DNA of 64,000 nt, taken from Armatimonadia bacterium. Lineage in GTDB: Bacteria > Armatimonadota > Zipacnadia > Zipacnadales > JABUFB01. A program made the position numbers and the translations under genes. The notes under the pieces are model-generated. The model had not been told where the DNA came from and did no database searches. It was given only the letters and a program-made list of their open reading frames with translations. How positions within the stretch are numbered: position 1 is the first letter of the stretch; every line of letters starts with the position of its first letter. The DNA lies in assembly GCA_039679385.1 (NCBI GenBank), contig JBDKVB010000074.1, positions 1-64,000 of the forward strand. Reading direction: 5' to 3'. Shown in pieces: positions 35,040 through 44,200 of this stretch.

Positions 35040-37058
35040 CTACCGGGGATCGCGCACCCAGGTCGAGGCCGTGTTCAGTTGCCAGTCCATCCCGAAGTAG
35101 CCCGCGACCTCATGCTCGTTCGTGTCGTCGTAGTTGAAGCGGTGGCAGTTGAAGATCAGGAAGTCGGGGACCAAATCGTGCTTGTGGTTGATCCCGCACT
35201 TCTCCCCGTACAGTCGGCCCGCGTAGATGACCACGTAGCGCTCAGGGTTCAAGGGGTTCGGGTAGCACATCACGAGCCCCAGATCGTCGCCCTTGTAGGT
35301 GCCCCCGGCCACGGTGTATTCCTGCTCACCAATCTTGATCGGCAGCTTCGGCTGGATCTGCTTGAGGATCGAGTTGCTGGCCGGTGTGCCGAACAGGACC
35401 AGATTCCGCGTCGCAAGGTCCTGCGGTGTGACGTCACGGTCGATCTTCAGCGGCGGGACCCCGTCGGCGAACTGATCCCACTCGTCACTCCACTTGCGAG
35501 CGTTGAGGGCATTCGCCTGGTTCTGCTCGTCGGTGCCGCTCGTGCCGACCACGAGGAGGAAGGCGGTGTTGAAGACGTCCTCGACGGGTCCGCACAGGCC
35601 CTTGCGCTTGTGTGGCGGGAAGTCCGCCGGGGTCTGCTCCACGCCGTCACAGCGGACGTACAGGTCCCAGTTCGCCGTCGCGCGGACGGTCTGCTTCTTG
35701 CCATTGACCACGGCCTCGAAGTCCTCGACGCGCTGCAGCGGCGACTGATCGACCTTGAGGTCTACCAGCCGCACGTTGGTGGTCTTCAGCGTGAACCCGC
35801 TACCATCCGCGTTCACCTGGCAGTCGACCGTGGCAGCCTTGGCGGGCTCAATCAGATCGACCACGCGCACCCAGAAGGCCGTGTCGTAGTTGAGGCTATA
35901 GGTCTTGTAGGTGACTCGGCGCGGCGGAGTCTCGGGCAGGCTGAAGTCCTTGGTCCAGGTCCAGGCATTGCGGAAGCAGGGCAGGTCCCAGTAGATGTAG
36001 TGGTTCTGGCCCTTGAACTCATACAGCTTCATCGGGATTCCGAGCTTGGCGGCGGCGCTGACCATAGTGCGGGACTGCTCGACGGGAATCAGCGAGTCCT
36101 GCTCGCCGTGCTGCACGAACATGGGCTGGTTGCGGGCGTTCATCACCAGGTCGATGGGGTTGTCCCACTCGACCAGAACGCGGCGGAAGGGGGCCAGGTC
36201 GTCGCGACTCGTCGGCCAGTTGGGGAGCGCTCGCGGCCACCAGGCGTGCATGTCGGTCTGGCCGGAGATGGGCGTCGTCGCCGCGTACATCCCCGGGTGG
36301 CGCAGGGCCATGTTCCACGCACCCATGCCTCCCATCGACACGCCGCTCATGTACACACGGGAGGGGTCGATCTTGTAGAGCGCCTTCACCTCTTCGGTCG
36401 AGGCCAGGACATCGACCTCGCCGACGCCCTGGAAGTCGGTGTTGCGGCGACCGTAGGGAAGAAGAAGGATGCAGCCGTTGTCCTCGGCCAACTGACACAC
36501 GGCCTCGCTCAGGAGCCAGGGATCGAGCATGGAAGTCGTCGGCACATACCCGTGGAGGAAGACGATCAGGGGCCACTTCTTCGCCGGGTCGTAGTTGGCG
36601 GGAAGGTGCAGGTAGTAGGGCTGCACGGTGGAGTCGTTGGCGGTGATGTAGGCCAACTCGCTGAGCATGCCGGGTTCGGCCTGATAGGTCTGCCCTCGGC
36701 GCAGACGGCTCAGAGCTTCAAGGCCCTTCTGGACGAAGGTCTCCACCGAGTTGTCGGTGACGTACCAGGTTCGAGCGGCGGCCATCCGGGCTTTCTTGAG
36801 CTGCAGCAGGGCAAAGGGGTAGTTGGTCCGGTATGCCGGGCTGTTGTGGTCGACGGAGCTCCCGTCGACCGCGATCACGGCATTCTGCAGTTCCTGGATC
36901 CGAGCCGCTTGCGTGCCGTTGCCCACTTGCTGAGGCCAGGCAGCGGCAGCGAAGGTCAGCATCAAGAGGCCGGTCAGGGGGAGAAGAGGCCTCCCCGAAG
37001 CAAGTGACGTAAGGGCCCAGATCTTAGCGACCCGGCGACGCCAAGACTGCATGCTCAT
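35040..37058 (-). CDS. Secreted alpha/beta-hydrolase (esterase/peptidase-like)
   Basis: A 672-residue exported protein. A long signal region ends about AAAWPQQ. The alpha/beta-hydrolase core starts at VQPYYLHLPANYDP, with the oxyanion loop VFLHGY, the nucleophile in MSGVSMGGMGAWN (GxSxG) and likely Asp/His in FVQHGEQDSLIP and FKGQNHYIYWD. A beta-rich C-terminal half with LVVVGTSGTDEQNQANA follows, of unknown use. It resembles prolyl-oligopeptidase-like esterases (CE1-like). ATGA overlap with the upstream gene (37055-37058) shows coupled translation. Confidence 0.78.
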   Translation of the reverse strand: MSMQSWRRRVAKIWALTSLASGRPLLPLTGLLMLTFAAAAWPQQVGNGTQAARIQELQNAVIAVDGSSVDHNSPAYRTNYPFALLQLKKARMAAARTWYVTDNSVETFVQKGLEALSRLRRGQTYQAEPGMLSELAYITANDSTVQPYYLHLPANYDPAKKWPLIVFLHGYVPTTSMLDPWLLSEAVCQLAEDNGCILLLPYGRRNTDFQGVGEVDVLASTEEVKALYKIDPSRVYMSGVSMGGMGAWNMALRHPGMYAATTPISGQTDMHAWWPRALPNWPTSRDDLAPFRRVLVEWDNPIDLVMNARNQPMFVQHGEQDSLIPVEQSRTMVSAAAKLGIPMKLYEFKGQNHYIYWDLPCFRNAWTWTKDFSLPETPPRRVTYKTYSLNYDTAFWVRVVDLIEPAKAATVDCQVNADGSGFTLKTTNVRLVDLKVDQSPLQRVEDFEAVVNGKKQTVRATANWDLYVRCDGVEQTPADFPPHKRKGLCGPVEDVFNTAFLLVVGTSGTDEQNQANALNARKWSDEWDQFADGVPPLKIDRDVTPQDLATRNLVLFGTPASNSILKQIQPKLPIKIGEQEYTVAGGTYKGDDLGLVMCYPNPLNPERYVVIYAGRLYGEKCGINHKHDLVPDFLIFNCHRFNYDDTNEHEVAGYFGMDWQLNTASTWVRDPR

Positions 37059-38749
37059 TCTCCCGTGAAGCCAAGGACGAGGGGCTCCGAGGTGATCTGA
37101 TAGTAGTCCTTGAGGTTGGACACCGTCGGCACCAGGTAGTTGTCACGCGGGAAGCGGTTGACCTTCTTGGCGTACCGGTCGGCGTCCTCGGGTGTTACCT
37201 GCCACCAGCTTGAGCCGTGCCCGTAGATCCAGCAGAAGCCGTCGGAGAAGGTCCGCAGCGCCGCCAGTTGGGTGCGGAATTGGTCGACGGGATAGCGTGC
37301 GCTCTTGTCGGCGAAGGGACCGACGAGGGTGTCTCCGAAACGGTCGGGTTTGCCGGAGTAGCCTCGCAGCTTGCCGTCGGGACCGGTGACGGCGCGATAG
37401 TACCCCAGCGGCCAGGCACCGAGAGCGACCTTGCCACGCTGCTTCCAGATGGTAGCGGCCTCGCCGTCGAGGTTGTACGCCATCATGGCGCGCACATGCT
37501 CGGCATGATCGCGAATCTGCTCGGGATTACGCAGGTCGAAGGTGCCCTCGCACAGGAGATACACGTCGCCCTCACCGCCACCGAGAGCATAGCCCTCAAT
37601 GAGCCCGGCGAAGAGCTGGGACCATAGCGGGCCGTAGTAGAGGACGCCCTCGGGCATGACGGCCAGTTGCAGGCGGGGATGGGCCTCGGCGATCGCCCGG
37701 CCCACATCGCGCCAACGTCCCCGGAAGCGCTGAGCGAACTCATCGCGAGTGTGCTTGCCGGCGGCATAGCCGGACCAGGAGTAACTGAACTCATCGGCGG
37801 CGTACTTGGTGTCGATGGCCATGAGCGTCACGCCGACACCCCGAGCGAAACGGGCTCCCTGGCGGAAGTTCTCACGCAGGAGGCTGTAGAACTCCTCGTC
37901 ATAGGGATCGGGCAGCGGGGAGTACAGTCCGACCTGTATCCCGGAGGCGGGAAGGCCGCCATCGCGACACTCGCGGAGGCTGTTTTGCATCTCCAGGAAG
38001 AACTGGTCGTCGCCGCCGCGGCTCTCGGGCTTGGCATCCTGAGCCCAGATGTCCGTCTTCCAGTCGTGCATGACATAGGAGAGGAAGAAGCCGGTGAATC
38101 CGCGCTTGGCCCAGTCGGCAGGATGCTCGCGCAGGTAGTTGACGTTCGCCGAGGCGTAGAGGAGCCCGGGACGCTGATCCTGCGGCCGGGCATCGGGCAT
38201 CAGGCTTATGGTCACCGGCGGGAGGGCCTTGAGCTCAAGGTCATCGAGCCACAGCACGCCGGGGCGGCCGCTGAAGTTCTGGAGGTTGATCTCGCCCTGG
38301 GCAAAGGGACGCTCGAGGGTGAAACGGTAGATGATCTCGGTCCAGTCCTCGCCGACAAGGCGTGCCGGGCCGTAGTGGTCGGCCAGGTAGGCTCGCACCA
38401 GGGCCTGGGTGCCCTTCTGGGCACGGGCGTAGAAGCGCAGTTGGTAGCGCTGAGCGGGAAGCGGAAGCTTGATGAAGACGCCGGGACGAGCCTGGTCGTC
38501 CTGGGCCTCGGTGCGGAGGCAGACGCCGCCGAGATGGGCGACGGAATCGTCACGGGACACAGAGCTCTTCGAGGCGGCCGGACCCCAGTTTGCGACCTGC
38601 CATCCCGTGGCAGGGACGCCCTCGGCTGTCTCCTCGAAGCTCGGATTGGGAAGGGGTGGGAACTCGATCTGTGCAAGGGCAGTGTCCATAGCGGCGGCCA
38701 GAAGGAACGCCATGGCCGCGATAGTTGGTACGCCGAACCGCACGTGCAT
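37055..38749 (-). CDS. Secreted protein with a carbohydrate-binding-like N-terminus and a TIM-barrel-like body
   Basis: A 564-residue exported protein. The signal peptide ends near AMDTALAQ. Residues 30-180 form a beta-sandwich of CBM type (LPNPSFEE, GVPATGWQVANWGP, VLWLDDLELKAL). The rest looks like a barrel: GFTGFFLSYVMHDW, MAIDTKYAADEFSYSW, LQLAVMPEGVLYYGPLW. No named family is recognised; a glycoside hydrolase with acidic residues in DTKYAADE and MPEG is possible. The ATG at 38749 has GAGG nine bases upstream; a TTG at 38755 is less likely. It is in one operon with the esterase. Confidence 0.65.
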   Translation of the reverse strand: MHVRFGVPTIAAMAFLLAAAMDTALAQIEFPPLPNPSFEETAEGVPATGWQVANWGPAASKSSVSRDDSVAHLGGVCLRTEAQDDQARPGVFIKLPLPAQRYQLRFYARAQKGTQALVRAYLADHYGPARLVGEDWTEIIYRFTLERPFAQGEINLQNFSGRPGVLWLDDLELKALPPVTISLMPDARPQDQRPGLLYASANVNYLREHPADWAKRGFTGFFLSYVMHDWKTDIWAQDAKPESRGGDDQFFLEMQNSLRECRDGGLPASGIQVGLYSPLPDPYDEEFYSLLRENFRQGARFARGVGVTLMAIDTKYAADEFSYSWSGYAAGKHTRDEFAQRFRGRWRDVGRAIAEAHPRLQLAVMPEGVLYYGPLWSQLFAGLIEGYALGGGEGDVYLLCEGTFDLRNPEQIRDHAEHVRAMMAYNLDGEAATIWKQRGKVALGAWPLGYYRAVTGPDGKLRGYSGKPDRFGDTLVGPFADKSARYPVDQFRTQLAALRTFSDGFCWIYGHGSSWWQVTPEDADRYAKKVNRFPRDNYLVPTVSNLKDYYQITSEPLVLGFTGE

Positions 38750-38830
38750 GGTCAAGAGCCTCGTCTCTGGAACGCGTTCTATCGCAGTGGTGAACTCACA
38801 CTGGGGTCACCCCACGGCACGTCAAGGGGC

Positions 38831-38836
38831 ATTATA
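38831..38836 (-). promoter_or_regulatory. Possible -10 element of the two-gene secreted enzyme operon
   Basis: A perfect TATAAT on the minus strand, about 80 bases ahead of the ATG at 38749. The expected -35 position reads ACAACT, a poor match. Confidence 0.35.
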
Positions 38837-38891
38837 CAACCTTTGCGAGGCGAGTTGTGTGTTCCAAGGGGAAGAGCGCAGGGAAAAGGAG

Positions 38892-38919
38892 AGGCCCGGA
38901 GAGAGCACTCACCGGGCCT
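38892..38919 (-). terminator. Intrinsic terminator of the histone H1-like gene
   Basis: An 8-bp stem AGGCCCGG/CCGGGCCT (38919-38912 with 38899-38892), followed on the minus strand by TCTCCTTTTCC. Confidence 0.7.
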
Positions 38920-39027
38920 AGGGGCAACGCGTTATTAGTTCGGGTCGGGACCCGGACGTGAGATGACGGGCGATAGAGATGGATGATGGAGGGGCCAGTC
39001 TCGGCCCCGGCGCCGTCAACTGTGACC

Positions 39028-39342
39028 TTAGGCGCTCTTCTTGGCAGCCGGCTTCTTCGCAGCGGCGGCCTTCGGTGCAGCGGCTTTCTTCGCCGGAGCC
39101 GCGGCCTTCTTCGCGGGAGCTGCAGCCTTGGCGGCGGCTACGGGCTTCTTGGCCGGTGCTGCGGCTTTCTTGGCGGGCGCTGCTGCCTTGGCGGCGACTT
39201 CCTTCTTGGCAGGAGCGGCCTTGGGTGCTGCGACCTTCTTGGCGGGAGCCGCGGCCTTCGCGGCAGCCACGGGCTTCTTGGCCGGTGCCGCAGCCTTCGT
39301 TGCTGTAGCCTTCTTGGCGGTCGCCGTCTTCTTCTCGGCCAT
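39028..39342 (-). CDS. Histone H1-like Ala/Lys-rich protein
   Basis: A 104-residue protein made almost only of Ala, Lys and Pro, in repeats such as AAAPAKKPVAAAK and AAPAKKAAAPAKK. This is the pattern of the eukaryotic H1 tail and of bacterial Hc1/Hc2 and AlgP C-terminal tails, which bind DNA without a fold. There is no separate DNA-binding domain. The ATG at 39342 has GGAGGTGA at six bases. It probably acts as a nucleoid-compacting protein; an RNA-binding role is also possible. Its repeats make it prone to length change. Confidence 0.75.
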   Translation of the reverse strand: MAEKKTATAKKATATKAAAPAKKPVAAAKAAAPAKKVAAPKAAPAKKEVAAKAAAPAKKAAAPAKKPVAAAKAAAPAKKAAAPAKKAAAPKAAAAKKPAAKKSA

Positions 39343-39506
39343 CAACCGTCACCTCCGGACCAACACAGCAAGCGGATACAGAGCGACAAGCCCTGATTTG
39401 GGGCAGTTTAGACGGACCTCTCCAAGGAGTCAATATGCTGTAAAGAAAAAGGGTGGATTCTTGCACTTCCCTGCACTGAATCCTCTTTTGGAGCCTCTAC
39501 ACACGC

Positions 39507-39540
39507 GAAGACGCCCGACGGAACTCCGTCGGGCGTCTTC
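39507..39540. terminator. Perfect 15-bp hairpin between the H1-like and Cys-rich peptide genes
   Basis: A 15-bp stem with loop AACT (39507-39521 with 39526-39540). It lies about 105 bases beyond the stop of the small Cys/Lys-rich gene and ahead of the H1-like gene on the same strand. There is no U-tract. Confidence 0.65.
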
Positions 39541-39644
39541 GAACGGCGCTGTAAGACTGCTTGCCCAGGAAGGCAGGAGACACTTTTCCTTCTGAGCTTT
39601 TCTCGCCTCAGATCCAGGCCCGGGAGCAGTCGCTCACTCTCACG

Positions 39645-39737
39645 TTACTTTTTCTTGGACCCGCAACCGCACCCTGACTTCTTGGTCTCCTCTTTCTTCT
39701 CTTCCTTCTTGGCACAGCAGCCTTTACTCTCTGGCAT
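39645..39737 (-). CDS. Small Cys/Lys-rich peptide (30 residues)
   Basis: A complete tiny gene, too short for ordinary ORF calling. It reads MPESKGCCAKKEEKKEETKK, then SGCGCGSKKK and a TAA stop. A CC pair and a CGC pair flank a charged Lys/Glu stretch, suggesting soft-metal binding (metallothionein-like) or a redox role. The evidence that it is real is the ribosome site AGGAGGTGG upstream, plus a well-placed promoter (TTGACA, 17 bases, TAGATT) and a strong hairpin downstream. No family is recognised. Confidence 0.65.
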   Translation of the reverse strand: MPESKGCCAKKEEKKEETKKSGCGCGSKKK

Positions 39738-39802
39738 GGCTACCTACCACCTCCTGTCAACGTGTCGCGGTTGAGATTGGGGCTAGAGCCCCACGCGATT
39801 AC

Positions 39803-39831
39803 AATCTATCAGACGCAGTGCACGCTGTCAA
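39803..39831 (-). promoter_or_regulatory. Sigma-70-type promoter for the Cys/Lys-rich peptide
   Basis: On the minus strand: perfect TTGACA (39831-39826), a 17-base spacer and TAGATT (39808-39803). Transcription would start near 39796, about 60 bases ahead of the ATG. Confidence 0.65.
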
Positions 39832-39868
39832 GGTTCTCGTTTGTATAATCTGGTTACTGATTTTCGCC

Positions 39869-40783
39869 TCATGACCTCACCGGCTCGGCGCTCGATCGCC
39901 GTGGACCGAGGAGCTTGATCGCCGCAGGCATCAACTCACAACGCACGGGGCTGAGGCCACCGACCTCACCCTCAACCTGCCAAGGCACCGGCGGCTCTGT
40001 GCGCAGTTCCAGCCTCCTGCCACGCAGGACCTGCATGTGTGGCTGCTGCTCCGCGGATCTCCCGCGAGCAAAGATCTCGGCGGAGACCCGCAGGAGCTGA
40101 TCGCGGCGGCACCCGTGGAGGAGGATGAAGTCCAGGAGGCCGTCATCGGGCTGTGCTTGAGGAGTGAAGCTCACCCGCCAGGTGTACTGAGAGCTGTTGC
40201 ACACAAAGAGGGCCCACAGGCAACCCTCCAACTCCTGCCCGTCGAGGGTTGCCCAGAAGCGCCAGGGACGCTGGCTGAAGACGGTCTGCAGGAACTGGCC
40301 CACGAAGGCCTGGCCGCCGAGCAAGCGCTTCCAGACCCTCCCGACCTGCGAGGCTACCTGCGCATCGAGGCCGACACCGGCCATGTTCGCGAAGTGGCGG
40401 TCATTGAACCGACCCACGTCGAGGGGCCGTAGATTGCCCTGCTGGATCAGGCCACACGCGGCCTTCAGGTCGCCAGGTTCCAGTCCGAGGTAGTGGCCGA
40501 GAGCATTGCCGGTGCCGAGAGGGATGACGCCGAGCGCAACCGAGGTGCCCAGCAACCCGTTGACCACCTCGTTGACGCTGCCGTCTCCGCCGGCCACGAT
40601 CACTGCCGGACGACCTTGCTGCACGGCCTCTCGGGTCAGCTCGGTCGCATGGCCGGGATGCGTGGTGACCAGAAGGTCGCAGGGCACCCCGTGCATCTCC
40701 AGACACCGCACGAGACGGGGGACCAGATCAGGCTCCGTCTCCACCAGCCGGGCACGCGGATTGACCAGCAGCAGGGGGTTCAT
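39869..40783 (-). CDS. Diacylglycerol/lipid kinase family protein
   Basis: A 304-residue kinase of the DAGK_cat fold (YegS/DgkB/BmrU group). The N-terminal domain has LLLVNPRARL, the phosphate-binding AVIVAGGDGSVNEVVNGL and VIPLGTGNAL. The C-terminal beta-sandwich includes DVGRFNDRHFANMAGVGLDA and PDDGLLDFILL. It phosphorylates a lipid alcohol such as diacylglycerol or phosphatidylglycerol at the membrane. The ATG at 40783 overlaps the upstream stop (ATGA), which supports this start over one at 40807. Confidence 0.9.
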   Translation of the reverse strand: MNPLLLVNPRARLVETEPDLVPRLVRCLEMHGVPCDLLVTTHPGHATELTREAVQQGRPAVIVAGGDGSVNEVVNGLLGTSVALGVIPLGTGNALGHYLGLEPGDLKAACGLIQQGNLRPLDVGRFNDRHFANMAGVGLDAQVASQVGRVWKRLLGGQAFVGQFLQTVFSQRPWRFWATLDGQELEGCLWALFVCNSSQYTWRVSFTPQAQPDDGLLDFILLHGCRRDQLLRVSAEIFARGRSAEQQPHMQVLRGRRLELRTEPPVPWQVEGEVGGLSPVRCELMPAAIKLLGPRRSSAEPVRS

Positions 40784-41244
40784 GGGGCACCTTCGCAGCA
40801 TCTCCACAAGGGCGCTTCGGGCCTGTTGAACTCGGTGAGTGCCAGGACCTGACGGGTCTGCAGGTCCACGAGGGCAACGAAGGAGCTCCCTCGGCGCAGG
40901 GGAGCGGGCTCACGGCTGCAAAACCTCAGCTCGAGGGCATCCTCCGCCGCACCGAAGGGGGTGTAGCGCAGTTGCCAGGCGGTGACGAGCGAGGAGCCCT
41001 GGACAGTCTCGTTGCGCAGGTCGAGGATGCGTCCGCCGCAGGTGGCGAAGCGCTCCTGGCAGTGCGGACAGCGCACCCAGTCAGGGAAGGTCAGGAACAT
41101 CTCGACGAACTTCCCGTCGCAGTCGAGACGAGGACAGCGACCCAGGTAGGCCGGTCTCGGATCGGCCCGGTGAGTCGGAGGCGACGAAGAGTCGCTGTCC
41201 TCATACTGGATGGGAGGGAAGGGACGTCGCCGCCACAGTCTCAT
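40780..41244 (-). CDS. Small protein with a zinc-ribbon-like motif
   Basis: A 154-residue cytoplasmic protein. Four Cys in CPRLDC and CPHC patterns (GRCPRLDCDGKF, VRCPHCQERFATCGGR) probably bind zinc. The second half is beta-rich (SLVTAWQLRYTPFG, LRRGSSFVALVDLQTRQVLAL). Family not recognised. It is translationally coupled to the lipid kinase gene downstream. A GTG at 41253 is an alternative start. Confidence 0.6.
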   Translation of the reverse strand: MRLWRRRPFPPIQYEDSDSSSPPTHRADPRPAYLGRCPRLDCDGKFVEMFLTFPDWVRCPHCQERFATCGGRILDLRNETVQGSSLVTAWQLRYTPFGAAEDALELRFCSREPAPLRRGSSFVALVDLQTRQVLALTEFNRPEAPLWRCCEGAP

Positions 41245-41273
41245 CGCTTCCACCCCTCTTGCAGCATCAGGCT

Positions 41274-44200
41274 CTACTGAACCTCCACCCGCACCTGTAC
41301 CTGCTCCCCGAACAGTATCTCAGGAGACCACACACCCATCTGGAAGACGAGGTCCATGCTCTCCTGCAGCTCGCAGACCTGGAAGTCCTGGAGGCGGACC
41401 GTGCCGAGAGGCTGCACATCGCGAGGCAGCGGTGTGAAGGCCTCGCCGCAGGTCACGATGACCTGACCATGTCCCTGGGCGGCCAGCCATTTCGCATCGC
41501 CCAGATTGCCGATGATCGCACGGACCATGACCGGCGCGCCCCGGCGGAGCTTGATCACGCTGCCCTTGGTCACCGTCTGGTAGCGGCCCTGGGCGTCCTG
41601 GATCTGGAGCTGGTCGAACTCAGCGTTGAGGTACTTGTGCGGGTTGCCGCGAAGGCGGTACGGGACATTGCCCACGGCGATCAGCGGAGCGGTTGCCGAG
41701 TCGAGGCCATAGCCGTCGGTGCGCAACCCCGGGGCCTTGCCGGCGTTGATCAAGCGGGTGTAGCGCTGGGCAACCGACTCGTACATCCCCGCGACACCGC
41801 GCACACTGGCGTCGCGGTCGACGGTCAGCCACTCATCGACCGGCTGCGAAGGTCTCGGTGAGGTCATGCGGATTGCCTGGTCGTGGATCACGCGACTGAC
41901 CGGGCGCCAGCTCCCGTCGCCGTTGATGACCCCATAGTCGCTGCGCTCCCCGACGCGGTAGCCTCCCGGATACCACCAGCAGACAGTGCCGTCGGCGTCG
42001 GACTCGCGGGCCATGCGGTAGAAGAGACGGTAGTGGTCGGCGGTCGCCTCCTGGGCTTGCGGGGAGGCATCGAGGGCATCGGGACCATAGGGTGCGAGGC
42101 CGAACTCGGCCCACATCACAGGTCGGCCCGGTGCCACGCAGCGCGCATAGTCGACGGTGAAGCGACCACGCTGCACGTTCTCCCAGGCACCGTGACGACC
42201 GTAGGCTTCGGGCTCCATGATATCGCAACTCCGGGCGAGGCCCCGGAAGTCATAGCCGCAGGAAGTCGGCGACGCCGTCGGATCACCGGCGAGGGTCATG
42301 CGGAAACTGGTGAAGTGATTCGGGTCGATGCTCTTCACCAGACCGTTGGCGATGCTGTGGTACTTGGATAGCAGGTCATCGAGGAAGCGCCGGTAGGCGC
42401 AGACCATGACTCGGTGCTTGCCCTCTTTGGTCAACTGCTCGTCGGAGGGACCGGTCACCTTGCCCTCTGCCCGTGGCACCGGCATGCCCCAGTCGGCCTC
42501 GGCGCTTGCAAGGCTCCCGTACTGCCGGAGGATCCAGGTTTCCCATTCGCCATCCCAGCGGACGCGTTTTGCGTAGTTGCCGAACATGGGCTCCCAGCCA
42601 AGATCGTAGGCGAAGACCGTGTCGTTCTGCGCCAGCCGGTAGGTCTGGAGGAGCGCCTTCATCTCGTCCCAGCGGAAGTCGAGGGGCGTGCCCGGTCGCA
42701 GGGAGAGGTTGACCATCAGGTTGTGGCGTCGGCAGCGCTCGAGGATGTCCAGCAGGTTGCGGCTCTCCAGGGAGCGGTAGTAGCAGAAGATGCTGACGCA
42801 GTTGAAGCCCATCGCCTCGACGCGGCGCAGGTCGCGCTCGATGATGACCGGATCGTAGGGCTGACTGCCCATCCAGTACTCGAAGTACTCGCCGTCCTCC
42901 GTGCCGATGCCGCTGGAGGGCATGTAGTTGACGCCATGCGCATACCAGGGCTTGCCCCGCAGGTTGAAGTGCCCGTTGCTGACCTGCATGAACTGGGGAT
43001 CGCGTGAGGGCTCCCAGACCAGGAGCGGATGGCGGAGCATGTCGAGCAGGTTGCCGCCGGAATCGACCAGCGTGCAGAGGACCTCGTAGGTTCTCTTCGC
43101 GAACTGGCCGGGCTTCCAGGTGGTCTCCGCCTTGCCGTCCTTGAGCGCGACGGTCATCTCGAACTCGGTGCCGATGTCGGAGGTGACGAAGAACTTGACG
43201 GCAGCCGGCTTCGCCGTGGTCGCGGGAGAGGCTGAGCCTGTCGCCGCAAGGCGCGCTCCGAGCTTAACCGCCTCGCCCTGGAAGTAGGCGAAGTACTCGG
43301 CGCCGCCCTCGAAGAGGAAGACGTGGTCACGCATACGGACGGCGACCTGGGCCACGAGGTCGAGCAGGGCCTGGCTCTCGAAGCTGGAGGCCGGAAGTGC
43401 GAAGGAGGCGATCTGCGAGCCCGGTGCGCCACCGGCCTGGTTGAGGATCAGCGCAGCCGGAGTGCCGCAGACCTCGCCTTGCTTGTTGAAGGCCTCGAGC
43501 AGGGGCACGAAGCGCCACTTGCGGTCCTTGTTGTAGCCGGTGCCCTGCGGGCGAGGCTGCAGAGACATGAGGCCCTGCGGGACCGGGAACTCGGCGGGCG
43601 AGATCAGCCCCTGCTTGTCACTGACCCGCAGCGACGCGGCCTCGGTGACGCGATGGAACTTGTAGGCCGGTGCGAGACCGTCCATCGGCGGCATGTCGAG
43701 GGTCAACTTCGTCATCCCGTAGGGGTTGCGGGCGGTGCCGATCTGGTCTACCCAGAACTCATGCCGCCCATCGCCGAGTCGCGTGTGAGTCTTGGCGAGT
43801 CCCAGGGTGAGCTTCGCAGCGTTCGCAGGCTGGAAGCTGTCAGTGGAGCCACCCCGGCCCTTGCTCGTGCTGTCATGCCAGTACTCGAAGGCCTCGGGGG
43901 CAAGCGCGAAATACTGCCACTCGGTCGTGAGCGGGACGACGGCGATCCAGCGCGAGCCGTCCTTCTCGGTCCACTCCACGTCCAGTTGAGTCGTTGCCGG
44001 GCCACCCTTCGCCCAGAAGGTCGTGAGGGTCTGGCCCGCGGCGAAGGGCTGCGTCACAGCGGGGCTGACGAAAGTGTTCCAGCCGGTGAAGTTGGGCACG
44101 GTGCACTTCAGGGCATGGCCGGTGCCGTCGGCGCCACCGGCAGCGAACTCCCACTGGCCTGCGGGGCCGGGGCTGCCGGTGTGACTCCAGTCGGCGGGGT

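Noticed and set aside
35013-37007. A 664-codon open frame on the plus strand opposite the secreted esterase gene
   Set aside because: It is antisense to a gene with a signal peptide, catalytic motifs and an operon partner. Long antisense frames are expected in GC-rich DNA. The same holds for 11808-13268, 37667-38938, 43323-45014, 59548-60696 and 22561-23430 (plus) and for 644-1525 and 2090-3418 (minus).
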